From assembly GCA_050177075.1 (NCBI GenBank), contig JBFXHL010000088.1, forward strand, positions 1-10,467: a stretch of DNA of 10,467 nt, given 5' to 3'. The notes beneath the pieces are model-generated. The model did not search any database, was not told where the DNA came from, and saw only the letters and a program-made list of their open reading frames with translations. Below are positions 1 through 5,859 of this stretch, piece by piece (the first letter of the stretch is position 1; each line of letters starts with the position of its first letter). The position numbers and the translations under genes are program-made. The stretch comes from UBA2239 sp050177075 (GTDB taxonomy: Bacteria > Pseudomonadota > Gammaproteobacteria > Burkholderiales > UBA9220).

Positions 1-33
1 TATAGGGGGTATTTGTGAAGTTGCTTGGTAGGA

Positions 34-1386
34 TTATCGGGAGCCGCCCTTGGGGAGGGATTTTTGTTCCGCGCGTATCCCGCCCACGCTGCGCAGCAAA
101 GGGCGTTTGGCCTGGATGGCGGCGGGCAGGCGGGAAAGGGCCTCGCGGGCCTGGGCGCGGCTGCCGAAGTTGCCGTAGGCGAGGCTGAAGCCGGGCTTCT
201 TTTGGATCAGGGTGGGGTAGATGTAAACGTCGTCCTCGCCGCTGACGCGTCCCAGTTCCTGGACCGCGCGTTCCAGGAATTCCTGGCTGCCGTTGGTGGT
301 GGCCATGGCCTGGAGGGTGTAGTGGCCGGCATCCTCTTCCGCCAGCCATTTTTTCGTCGCGGCGAGGCGCTTTTCCAGCAAGGTCTGGGATTGCGGCGGT
401 GAGACGGGGGATGCGTCCGCTTTCGGTTCCGGTGGTTGATGGGAAGGTGGTTGGGGGCCGGGTGCGGATTTCACCGCCCGGGGAGCCGGTAGCCGGATGG
501 TGTTATAGGCGGCGGCTCCGGCGGCCAGCAGCCCGGCGAGGACCGTGGCGGCAATGAGGATTTTTTTCCATGGCCGGCCCGGCTTCAGGCCGCTGTCGCG
601 GACGGCGGCCTGGGCATGAGCTTTGCTGATCTCATGGGAATTGTCGGCGAAGGCGGCGAGGAGGGACTTGTCGGCGAGGATGTTGGCCCGTCGGATGAGG
701 CCGTCCGATGCCCGGGCGATGAGCCCGATCGCCGCCTCGGAAAAGATGTCGGGTCCCCGGTAGCCCACGGCGCGCAGGCGGAACATCAGGTAATCGCGGA
801 TTTCCGGGGCGGCGAGGGGGACGAGCTCGAAGCTGTGGGTAATGCGCTCCCGCAGCTGGCGGATCTGGGTTTGCCGCAGGTGCTGGTCCAGTTCCGGCTG
901 GCCGAAGAGGATCATCTGCAGCAGTTTGTGGGTGCCGGTTTCCAGGTTGGAGAGGAGGCGGATTTCCTCCAGGGTGTCCAGGGGCATGGCCTGGGCCTCG
1001 TCGATGAACACCACCACCTGCCGCCCCTGGGCATACTTGTCGATGAGGTGCTCCTGGAGCCGGCGCAGGGCCTGGGCGGCGCGCAGTTCGTGGAGGTCCA
1101 GGCCGAGCTCGTCGGCGATGGCGTAGAGAATTTCGTCCCGGGACAGGCTGGGGGTGGCGATGTAGATGGTCTCCACCGTTTCCGGCAGCCGGCTTTCCAG
1201 CATCCGGCACAGCATGGTCTTGCCGCTGCCGACCTCCCCCACCACCTTGACGATGCCCTCGTTGCTGGTGACGGCGTAGAGCAGGGCGTCGAGGATGGCG
1301 CCCCGCTTGCCGCCGGCGTAGAACAGTTCCAGGTTGGGGGTGATCTTGAAGGGTGGAGCGCTGAGGCCGAAAAAGTCGCAATACAT
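34..1386 (-). CDS. ExeA/DamX-like AAA ATPase with transmembrane helix and C-terminal SPOR-like domain
   Basis: The 450-residue product starts with the MYCDFFGL...PPFKITPN signature of ExeA/MshM-type ATPases. It has a Walker A motif GEVGSGKT (residues 50-57) and a Walker B VVVFIDEAQ (124-132), followed by the conserved LLSNLET and GQPEL stretches of this AAA family. A single hydrophobic segment (about 275-294) separates the cytoplasmic ATPase from a proline-rich linker (300-333) and a periplasmic tail (about 355-435) whose HYTLQ...YGNFGSRAQAREAL pattern resembles SPOR peptidoglycan-binding domains. Family knowledge: ExeA-type proteins remodel peptidoglycan for secretin or pilus assembly, and DamX-type proteins (ATPase-like part plus SPOR) act at the division septum. 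The start is the first ATG matching the family N-terminus, but no strong Shine-Dalgarno precedes it. The gene is transcribed leftward, away from the sulfur transporter, and its downstream neighbours lie outside the window. Family assignment is firm; the exact cellular role is inferred. Confidence 0.9.
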   Translation of the reverse strand: MYCDFFGLSAPPFKITPNLELFYAGGKRGAILDALLYAVTSNEGIVKVVGEVGSGKTMLCRMLESRLPETVETIYIATPSLSRDEILYAIADELGLDLHELRAAQALRRLQEHLIDKYAQGRQVVVFIDEAQAMPLDTLEEIRLLSNLETGTHKLLQMILFGQPELDQHLRQTQIRQLRERITHSFELVPLAAPEIRDYLMFRLRAVGYRGPDIFSEAAIGLIARASDGLIRRANILADKSLLAAFADNSHEISKAHAQAAVRDSGLKPGRPWKKILIAATVLAGLLAAGAAAYNTIRLPAPRAVKSAPGPQPPSHQPPEPKADASPVSPPQSQTLLEKRLAATKKWLAEEDAGHYTLQAMATTNGSQEFLERAVQELGRVSGEDDVYIYPTLIQKKPGFSLAYGNFGSRAQAREALSRLPAAIQAKRPLLRSVGGIRAEQKSLPKGGSR

Positions 1387-1474
1387 AGCCGGTGCCGGTC
1401 GCAGGGTTGTTGACCGCCGTTAGGATAACAGGTTTTGGCGCGGTTCTTTTTTCTCGGCTGATCTGTATGGGGAG

Positions 1475-1490
1475 TAAGTACTGGTACTTA
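1475..1490. promoter_or_regulatory. GTAC palindrome, candidate operator in the divergent spacer
   Basis: TAAGTAC-TG-GTACTTA is a perfect 7-bp inverted repeat with a 2-bp centre, and a third GTAC follows at 1492-1495. It lies in the 228-bp spacer between the leftward ExeA-like gene and the rightward sulfur transporter, about 45 bp upstream of the transporter's proposed -35 box. The position and symmetry suit a dimeric regulator, but I do not recognise the site. Confidence 0.35.
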
Positions 1491-1534
1491 TGTACTAACG
1501 CGCTAATTTTATTGGGTTATTTGCGAAAATTCGG

Positions 1535-1564
1535 TTGAGGTGCGGCGGGGTTGTCCAGTAAAAT
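1535..1564 (+). promoter_or_regulatory. Putative sigma70 promoter of the sulfur transporter gene
   Basis: TTGAGG (1535-1540) and TAAAAT (1559-1564) are separated by 18 bp and would start transcription near 1571, about 44 nt before the ATG at 1615. The TATATAAAT at 1582-1590 is an alternative -10, but it has no good -35 partner. Both hexamers deviate from consensus, so this is a moderate prediction. Confidence 0.4.
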
Positions 1565-1601
1565 GGGCCCCATCGCGGTTCTATATAAATTACGAGGATA
1601 T

Positions 1602-1608
1602 AAGGAGG
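1602..1608 (+). promoter_or_regulatory. Strong Shine-Dalgarno that fixes the transporter start
   Basis: AAGGAGG is followed by a 6-nt spacer and ATG at 1615. An in-frame ATG at 1540 has no such site and would add 25 residues unlike the family, so 1615 is the preferred start. Confidence 0.85.
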
Positions 1609-1614
1609 AGAGTA

Positions 1615-2733
1615 ATGGAAGCAGCAGCGAGCAATCCCGCCAGCCTGGTCGTCTGGCTGGGCTTCGCCCTGGCCTTCGTGCTGGGTTTCGTGGCCAACAA
1701 GACCAATTTCTGCACCATGGGCGCGGTGTCCGACGTGGTGAACATGGGGGACTGGGGCCGCATGCGGGCCTGGCTTCTGGCCATCGCCGTGGCCATGATC
1801 GGCACCAACGCCATGGTGGCGATGGACTACCTGGACCTGACCAAGACCATCTACACCACCCCCAACTTCACCTGGCTGGCCTACATCGTCGGCGGCCTGT
1901 GCTTCGGCGTCGGCATGACCCTGGCCTCCGGCTGCGCCAACAAGACCCTGGTGCGGGTGGGCGGCGGCAACCTGAAGTCCGTGGTGGTGTTCCTGTTCCT
2001 CGGCTACTCCGCCCTGGTGACCCTGAAGGGCATTTTCGGCGCCTTCCGCGTCGGCTACCTGCAGGCCGAAGCCGTGACCCATAACTTCGGCGGCAGCCAG
2101 ACCATCCCCTACCTGGCCGAGGGCCTCTTCGGGTTCGACCACAAAACCCTGCACCTGGTCATCACCGCGGCGATCGCCGGCGGCATCCTGATCTTCTGCT
2201 TCAAGGACAAGGAGTTCCGCAGCCACTGGGATAACGTCCTGGCGGGCCTGGTGATCGGCGCCATCGTCACCGCCGGCTGGTACGTCACCGGCAAGCTCGG
2301 CTTCGGCGAGGACCCGGACACCCTGGAGATGACCTTCTTCGGCACCAACTCCCACCTGGCCGAGTCCATGTCCTTCGTCGCCCCCATCTCCTACACCATG
2401 GACCTGTGGGCCTACTGGACCGACGTCAACACCGTGGTCACCTTCGGCATCGCCACCGTCTTCGGCACCGGCATCGGTTCCTTCGTCTATGCCCTGATCA
2501 CCAAGTCCTTCCGCTGGGAAGGCTTCACCTCCCCCCAGGACATGTTCCGCCACATCATCGGCGCGACCCTGATGGGCTTCGGCGGCGTCACCGCCATGGG
2601 CTGTACCATCGGCCAGGGCATCACCGGCGTCTCCACCCTGTCCCTGGGGTCCTTTATCGCCTTCCTGTCCATCGTGGCCGGCGCGGCGGTGACCATGAAA
2701 ATCCAGTACTACATGATGATGCGCGACGCCTGA
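1615..2733 (+). CDS. YeeE/YedE family (TsuA-like) sulfur/thiosulfate membrane transporter
   Basis: The 372-residue product is hydrophobic throughout and belongs to the YeeE/YedE (Sulf_transp, formerly DUF395) family. It shows the three family cysteines in context: NFCTMG (C33), ASGCANKTL (C107) and MGCTIGQG (C330). In the structurally characterised thiosulfate uptake protein TsuA, three equivalent cysteines line the path and pass thiosulfate through the membrane by transient S-S/S-H contacts. The SGC and MGC motifs sit in the two pseudo-symmetric halves. Expected location is the inner membrane with about nine or more helices. It is longer than the single-domain YedE half-proteins that occur as pairs, so it should work alone. 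No TusA-like partner gene lies beside it; it is monocistronic, with a strong ribosome-binding site and its own terminator. The substrate (thiosulfate or another sulfur species) is inferred from the family. Confidence 0.9.
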   Translation: MEAAASNPASLVVWLGFALAFVLGFVANKTNFCTMGAVSDVVNMGDWGRMRAWLLAIAVAMIGTNAMVAMDYLDLTKTIYTTPNFTWLAYIVGGLCFGVGMTLASGCANKTLVRVGGGNLKSVVVFLFLGYSALVTLKGIFGAFRVGYLQAEAVTHNFGGSQTIPYLAEGLFGFDHKTLHLVITAAIAGGILIFCFKDKEFRSHWDNVLAGLVIGAIVTAGWYVTGKLGFGEDPDTLEMTFFGTNSHLAESMSFVAPISYTMDLWAYWTDVNTVVTFGIATVFGTGIGSFVYALITKSFRWEGFTSPQDMFRHIIGATLMGFGGVTAMGCTIGQGITGVSTLSLGSFIAFLSIVAGAAVTMKIQYYMMMRDA

Positions 2734-2754
2734 GCGTCCGTGTCCGCAGCAAAG

Positions 2755-2778
2755 AACCCGGCCCAGGCCGGGTTTTTT
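2755..2778 (+). terminator. Rho-independent terminator of the sulfur transporter gene
   Basis: AACCCGGCC (2755-2763) pairs perfectly with GGCCGGGTT (2766-2774), and a T run covers 2773-2778. It begins 21 nt after the TGA of the transporter. The nominal 2-nt loop would open to 4 nt. This is a textbook GC-rich hairpin with a U-tract. Confidence 0.9.
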
Positions 2779-2820
2779 GTTGAGCCAATCGCCGCAGCCG
2801 TAAAAGACGGCGTAAGGTTG

Positions 2821-2997
2821 AACCCAGATTATCCATTAGGCGGCCCTTCGGGCCTGCGTGAGCGCTAGCGGACGGTTTGCGGCCATTTTTGTCCCTTGCT
2901 CGGCGTCCATGGAATGACCATGGACTTCTCCCAAGTGACAAAACTGTCTCGTAACCCGTCTCGCCATCCTCTCACGCCCTAATGAATAATCTGGGTT
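2821..2997. repeat. MITE-like element with 20-bp terminal inverted repeats
   Basis: AACCCAGATTATCCATTAGG (2821-2840) and CCTAATGAATAATCTGGGTT (2978-2997) are inverted copies with one mismatch in 20 bp. They enclose 137 bp with no credible gene. The interior has a GGCCC-TTC-GGGCC hairpin (2842-2854) and a GTCCATG-N7-CATGGAC repeat (2905-2925). The 7-bp direct repeat GGTTGAA occurs at both edges (2816-2822 and 2994-3000), but it overlaps the arms, so it is a weak target-site-duplication candidate. Size, ends and lack of coding suggest a non-autonomous transposon or other dispersed repeat. The parent IS family is not recognised. The element fills most of the gap between the transporter terminator and the lipoprotein gene. 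Confidence 0.6.
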
Positions 2998-3052
2998 GAA
3001 AAAACGATGATGTTGGTCGAAACTAGGCCACCCGGGCGTTTTGCGAGGAAGA

Positions 3053-3289
3053 TTATGGGGCGCTTCCTGAGGAGGGGGCCGTTCTGCCCTCCACGATGCG
3101 GCCGTCTTTGCATTCGGCGACGAAGCCCGATTCCCGGTTGTCGATCATGCGCTTCAGACCGCCATCGTCCAAGCACAGCTGGATGGCCTTGAAGCCGTTG
3201 GAAACCGACCAGGCGAACTCGTTGGAGCAGCCCCCGAGAACAAGGGTCAGAAGCAAAGCGACGCGGCGGCGGAAAGAACTGGGTGGCAT
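3053..3289 (-). CDS. Small putative lipoprotein of unknown function
   Basis: The 78-residue product starting at ATG 3289 has a lipoprotein signal peptide: a charged FRRR, a hydrophobic VALLLTLVL and a lipobox LGGC with the acylated Cys at residue 21. The mature part is only about 58 residues and holds two further cysteines (C39 and C60) that could form a disulfide. Residue +2 after the Cys is Ser, which favours outer-membrane sorting if the E. coli rule holds. The ATG lies 13 nt after the stop of the DAHP synthase gene with no clear Shine-Dalgarno, so it probably depends on coupling to that gene. A longer in-frame version starting inside the DAHP synthase coding region (3358) is unlikely because it would bury the signal peptide. 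No function is recognised. Confidence 0.72.
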   Translation of the reverse strand: MPPSSFRRRVALLLTLVLGGCSNEFAWSVSNGFKAIQLCLDDGGLKRMIDNRESGFVAECKDGRIVEGRTAPSSGSAP

Positions 3290-3302
3290 GGGCGCAGGCG
3301 GC

Positions 3303-4409
3303 CTACCGCTTGACCTGTTTGACGCGTTTCTCGTAGGCCTCCCGGGCGATGCGCACATCCTCCAGGAAGCCCGGCAGCTCCTCCAGCAGCAGGGCCTGGG
3401 GGCCGTCCACCAGGGCCTTGGACGGATTGGGGTGGAAGTCCACCAGGATCATGTTGGCGCCGGCGATGACCCCCTGGGCGGTGACGTGCTGCACTTCCAG
3501 CAGCCCGTCCGGGGCGCGGAAGCGCCCGCCCACGGAGTGGGACGGGTCGATGCACACCGGCATGCGGGTGAGGCGCTTGACCGTGGGCACGTGGGCGAAG
3601 TCCACCAGGTTGCGGTGGGGGTCCCCCATGTTGGTTTTCATCCCCCGCAGGCCGAACACCACCTTGCGGTTGCCTTCCGAGGCCAGATACTCGGCGGCGT
3701 TGAGGGATTCGTTGAGGGTGATGCCGAAGCCCCGCTTCAGCAGCACCGGGAATTCCTGCTGGCGGCCGCAGCTTTTCAGGAGCTCGAAGTTCTGGGTGTT
3801 GCGGGTGCCGATCTGGAGCATCACTCCCGTCGGGTTGCCGGTCTGGCGCAGGGCGTCGCGGATTTCCTCGACGTGGGATTCGTGGGTCACCTCCATGGCG
3901 ATGACCTTGATGCCGTATTTTCCGGCCAGCTCGAAGACCCAGGGCAGGCAGGCCTTGCCGTGGCCCTGGAAGGCGTAGGGGCTGGTGCGGGGCTTGTAGG
4001 CGCCCATGCGGGTGCACACCTGGCCGTTGTCCCGCAGGGCCTTCATCATCGCCTCCACGTGCTCCGGCACGTCCACGGCGCACAGGCCGGCGAAGACGTT
4101 GAGGTTGTCCTGGCCGAAACGCACGCCGTTGTATTCGAAATGGCTGGGGCGGTTGTCGTCCTTGTGGCGGCCCAGAATGCGGTATTCCTCCGACACCCTG
4201 ACCACCCGTTCGACGCCGGGCAGGCTTTCCATTTCCTCCATGGACAGGGCGGCGGTGTGGCCGATGAGATAGATTTCGGTCAGGGTCTGTTCCTCGCCGC
4301 GCTCGGTGTGGATGCGGTAGGTGATGCCCTTCAGGCCGGCGAGTCGGGCGGAGAGCTGTTGGAATTCGGGGCTGTCGGGCTGGGTGTTGGGGGCGAGGAT
4401 GAGAATCAT
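3303..4409 (-). CDS. aroF: 3-deoxy-7-phosphoheptulonate (DAHP) synthase, type Ibeta-like
   Basis: This cytoplasmic enzyme condenses phosphoenolpyruvate and erythrose 4-phosphate, the first step of the shikimate pathway. The 368-residue product has an N-terminal ferredoxin-like regulatory region (about 1-75), as in the Thermotoga maritima enzyme, followed by the TIM barrel. Visible active-site motifs are GAYKPRTSPYAFQGHG (136-151), GTRNTQNFELL (201-211), PVLLKRG (221-227) and DPSHSVGG (288-295). By motif alignment the metal ligands are C110, H291, D324 and D335; the T. maritima equivalents are Cys102, His272, Glu298 and Asp309. Two motifs differ from the usual: GLCAVD instead of GPCAVE, and VDFHPNP instead of VEVHPEP, which puts Asp where the metal-binding Glu should be. 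A GGAAGA sequence about 7 nt before the ATG may serve as ribosome-binding site. The lipoprotein gene follows by 13 nt. The family call is secure; the subfamily and its activity are less so. Confidence 0.92.
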   Translation of the reverse strand: MILILAPNTQPDSPEFQQLSARLAGLKGITYRIHTERGEEQTLTEIYLIGHTAALSMEEMESLPGVERVVRVSEEYRILGRHKDDNRPSHFEYNGVRFGQDNLNVFAGLCAVDVPEHVEAMMKALRDNGQVCTRMGAYKPRTSPYAFQGHGKACLPWVFELAGKYGIKVIAMEVTHESHVEEIRDALRQTGNPTGVMLQIGTRNTQNFELLKSCGRQQEFPVLLKRGFGITLNESLNAAEYLASEGNRKVVFGLRGMKTNMGDPHRNLVDFAHVPTVKRLTRMPVCIDPSHSVGGRFRAPDGLLEVQHVTAQGVIAGANMILVDFHPNPSKALVDGPQALLLEELPGFLEDVRIAREAYEKRVKQVKR

Positions 4410-4442
4410 GGCCGGTCTTCCAGGGAAAACGATCGAAGTTGC

Positions 4443-4448
4443 ATTCTA
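4443..4448 (-). promoter_or_regulatory. Putative -10 element of the DAHP synthase promoter
   Basis: On the minus strand GGCTAGAATGC contains TAGAAT, placing the transcription start near 4436 and giving a leader of about 27 nt before the ATG at 4409. The region 16-18 bp upstream (TTTCTCC) is a poor -35. The rest of the 188-bp gap between this gene and the HU gene shows only the HU terminator. Confidence 0.4.
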
Positions 4449-4566
4449 GCCCTGGCGGCGGCTCGGGAGAAAGACTCGGCGCGGCGATGGCCGACGTTAC
4501 GCTGGATTGTTGTGGAAGGGATAAAGCGAGATTCGGCGGAGCGCCGAGGGAAGGCAGGGGGAAAGA

Positions 4567-4590
4567 GGGCGGACCGTTGCCGGTCCGCCC
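4567..4590 (-). terminator. Terminator hairpin of the HU gene
   Basis: Read on the minus strand, GGGCGGACCG-GCAA-CGGTCCGCCC forms a perfect 10-bp stem closed by a GNRA-type GCAA tetraloop. It begins 7 nt after the HU stop codon and is followed by TCTTTCC. The U-tract is short and broken, but the stem is very stable. Confidence 0.75.
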
Positions 4591-4597
4591 TGGGGAA

Positions 4598-4897
4598 TTA
4601 CTTCTTCTTCGGCTTGCTCTTCGCGCCGGCGACGGCGTCTTTCAGTTTGCTGCCGACGCGGAACTTGACCACTTTCTTGGCCGGAATCTTCATTTCCTTG
4701 CCGGTGGCGGGGTTGCGGCCGGTACGGGCGGCGCGTTCTTCAACCGCAAAGGTGCCGAAGCCGATCATCTGAACGTTGTTGCCGCTGGTGAGGGCGTTTT
4801 GCACCACAGCCATGAAGGCGTCGAACATCTGTTCGGTCTGGGCCTTGGAGTGCTGGGTCATCTTGGCAACGGCATCGATCAGTTCACCTTTGTTCAT
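4598..4897 (-). CDS. HU-family histone-like DNA-binding protein
   Basis: The 99-residue product is a typical HU/IHF-fold nucleoid protein: MNKGELIDAVA N-terminus, GFGTF at the turn (46-50), the DNA-intercalating arm RNPATGKE (61-68, with P63 as the kinking proline) and IPAKKVVKFRVGSKLKDAV at the end of the fold. Such proteins bend and compact DNA as dimers. HU normally ends near residue 90; this one adds a basic tail GAKSKPKKK, slightly reminiscent of lysine-rich extended histone-like proteins. The start is supported by AGGAG (4906-4910 on the complement) 8 nt upstream, a good sigma70 promoter and a terminator directly after the stop, so it is a highly expressed single-gene unit. HupA, HupB or another paralogue cannot be distinguished from this sequence alone. 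Confidence 0.95.
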   Translation of the reverse strand: MNKGELIDAVAKMTQHSKAQTEQMFDAFMAVVQNALTSGNNVQMIGFGTFAVEERAARTGRNPATGKEMKIPAKKVVKFRVGSKLKDAVAGAKSKPKKK

Positions 4898-4935
4898 ATT
4901 TTTGACTCCTGAGAAGAGGGATTAAAGGTGAACCC

Positions 4936-4964
4936 ATTGTAGGAGGATAAATTCCCGCCGCCAA
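4936..4964 (-). promoter_or_regulatory. Sigma70 promoter of the HU gene
   Basis: On the minus strand TTGGCG (complement of 4959-4964), a 17-bp spacer and TACAAT (complement of 4936-4941) form a good promoter. It would start transcription near 4929, about 32 nt upstream of the ATG, in the gap between the DUF1289 and HU genes. Confidence 0.75.
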
Positions 4965-5005
4965 GGGGGGCGAGGCACTTTTTGCGCGGTTGGGAGCGGC
5001 TTGAT

Positions 5006-5209
5006 TCAGCGGCGGTTGCGGATGGTGTCCATGCCGTTCACCCGCTGCCATATCCGCTGCTGCTGCTCGTCGGACAGGGACAGCCACTGATCCACTTCCT
5101 CGGCGGTGCGACCGCAGCCCTTGCACACCTCGTCCCCCAGGCTGGTGGAACAGAAGCCGATGCAGGGGTTGCTTGGCGCCTCGCTGCTGACGGACTTGTC
5201 GTGGGGCAC
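5006..5209 (-). CDS. DUF1289 family small cysteine-motif protein
   Basis: The 67-residue product has the DUF1289 signature PCIGFCS...DEVCKGCGRTAEEVDQW, with four cysteines at residues 16, 20, 29 and 32 (C-X3-C-X8-C-X2-C) that probably bind a metal or Fe-S cluster. The family is widespread in proteobacteria and has no well-established biochemical role. The start is GTG at 5209, which follows the TAA of the upstream repressor gene with no gap and has no Shine-Dalgarno of its own, so translation is probably coupled to the repressor. No alternative start before the first cysteine motif is apparent. No terminator is evident after its stop. Confidence 0.82.
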   Translation of the reverse strand: MPHDKSVSSEAPSNPCIGFCSTSLGDEVCKGCGRTAEEVDQWLSLSDEQQQRIWQRVNGMDTIRNRR

Positions 5210-5791
5210 TTAGTCGTATTTCCGGAATTGCCCCACCACCTTGCCGAAGAGTTCCAGGCTGGTTTGCGGGCGGATGTTGGGATAGGCCTTGTTGCCGGGG
5301 CGGAGGTAGAACTCGCGGGTTTTCTTGTCCACCTCCAGGTATTTCACCGTGAATTCGTTGTCCACGATGGCGACGACGATTTCCCCTGCCCGGGCGGGGG
5401 CGCCTTTTTCCACGATGAGAATGTCGCCCTCCACCAGGCCGGCGTCGATCATGGAATCGCCCTTCACCCGCAGCAGCACGGTGCGGGAGGGGCTGGCGAT
5501 GAGGTAGTCGTCGATGGTCAGGACTTCCGCGCCGCTCTCGTTGGCGGCGGCGGGCAGGCCGGCACGGACGGAGTCGAGAATTTCCCGCTCGAAGAAGCGC
5601 TTGCCGGGGATGAGGCGCTTGTCCGGCCCCGAATCCAGGAAACCCTGGAGCTTGAGGCGTTTGGCGAGGGCCGACACCGAGGAGGTGGACTTGAGCCCCA
5701 GCAGGCCGGCGATGGCCGAGAAGCTGGGCAGGGAGCGATGCTGGGCGAAATAGTCCCGCAGCTTGTCCAGGTAGTGCTGATCTTGTGACAC
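5210..5791 (-). CDS. LexA/UmuD-like self-cleaving transcriptional repressor (S24 peptidase fold)
   Basis: The 193-residue product joins an N-terminal winged-helix region resembling LexA (about 6-60, LPSFSAIAGLLGLKSTSSVS) to a UmuD/LexA-type S24 domain. The catalytic Ser113 lies in VKGDSMIDAG and Lys150 in FTVKYL; their spacing of 37 equals that of UmuD S60/K97. A likely self-cleavage bond is Ala77-Gly78 in VRAGLPAA, 35 residues before the Ser, matching the Cys24-Gly25 site of UmuD. The family autocleaves when RecA is activated by DNA damage, releasing repression. The N-terminus is unlike canonical betaproteobacterial LexA, so this is probably a second LexA-like regulator. The GTG start at 5791 is chosen because AAGGA lies 7 nt upstream and the protein then begins with the family fold; the longer open frame back to 6094 lies over the diguanylate cyclase gene. 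It is followed immediately by DUF1289. Confidence 0.88.
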   Translation of the reverse strand: MSQDQHYLDKLRDYFAQHRSLPSFSAIAGLLGLKSTSSVSALAKRLKLQGFLDSGPDKRLIPGKRFFEREILDSVRAGLPAAANESGAEVLTIDDYLIASPSRTVLLRVKGDSMIDAGLVEGDILIVEKGAPARAGEIVVAIVDNEFTVKYLEVDKKTREFYLRPGNKAYPNIRPQTSLELFGKVVGQFRKYD

Positions 5792-5798
5792 CGGATTT

Positions 5799-5803
5799 TC
5801 CTT
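5799..5803 (-). promoter_or_regulatory. Shine-Dalgarno fixing the GTG start of the LexA-like gene
   Basis: AAGGA on the minus strand lies 7 nt before the GTG at 5791. There is no ATG alternative near it. Confidence 0.7.
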
Positions 5804-5804
5804 G

Positions 5805-5824
5805 AATCGAGCGATTATTCGATT
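5805..5824. promoter_or_regulatory. Candidate operator AATCGA-N8-TCGATT of the LexA-like repressor
   Basis: A perfect 6-bp inverted repeat with an 8-bp spacer covers about +1 to +20 of the predicted transcript, a position where bound repressor would block initiation. The N8 spacing equals that of the classical LexA box (CTGT-N8-ACAG), but the half-site differs. The half-site AATCG recurs around the -35 box. Confidence 0.5.
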
Positions 5825-5830
5825 TGTGGT

Positions 5831-5859
5831 TTTATATTGGATGAGCGTTCGATTGTCAA
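5831..5859 (-). promoter_or_regulatory. Near-consensus sigma70 promoter of the LexA-like gene
   Basis: On the minus strand TTGACA (complement of 5854-5859), a 17-bp spacer and TATAAA (complement of 5831-5836) form an almost perfect promoter, with a predicted start near 5824. The -35 hexamer contains the TGA stop codon of the upstream diguanylate cyclase gene (complement of 5856-5858). Confidence 0.85.

Noticed and set aside
1540..1614. 25-residue N-terminal extension of the sulfur transporter
   Set aside because: It is charged, unlike the family N-terminus, and overlaps the promoter region; AAGGAGG points to the ATG at 1615.
1495..2553. 352-residue open frame antisense to the sulfur transporter
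   Set aside because: Gly/His/Asp-rich shadow of a GC-rich gene with no domain; the sense strand encodes a clear family member.
2654..2941. Small gene on the minus strand in the transporter/MITE region
   Set aside because: The frame crosses the transporter terminator and the inverted repeat arm and has arginine-rich low-complexity content; no support for translation.
2999..3052. Terminator after the lipoprotein gene
   Set aside because: A run of six A's (2999-3004) would give a U-tract on the minus strand, but no convincing hairpin precedes it.
3096..4772. 558-residue open frame on the plus strand
   Set aside because: It is antisense to DAHP synthase and HU, has a Gly/Val/His-rich composition typical of high-GC shadow frames, and shows no recognisable domain.
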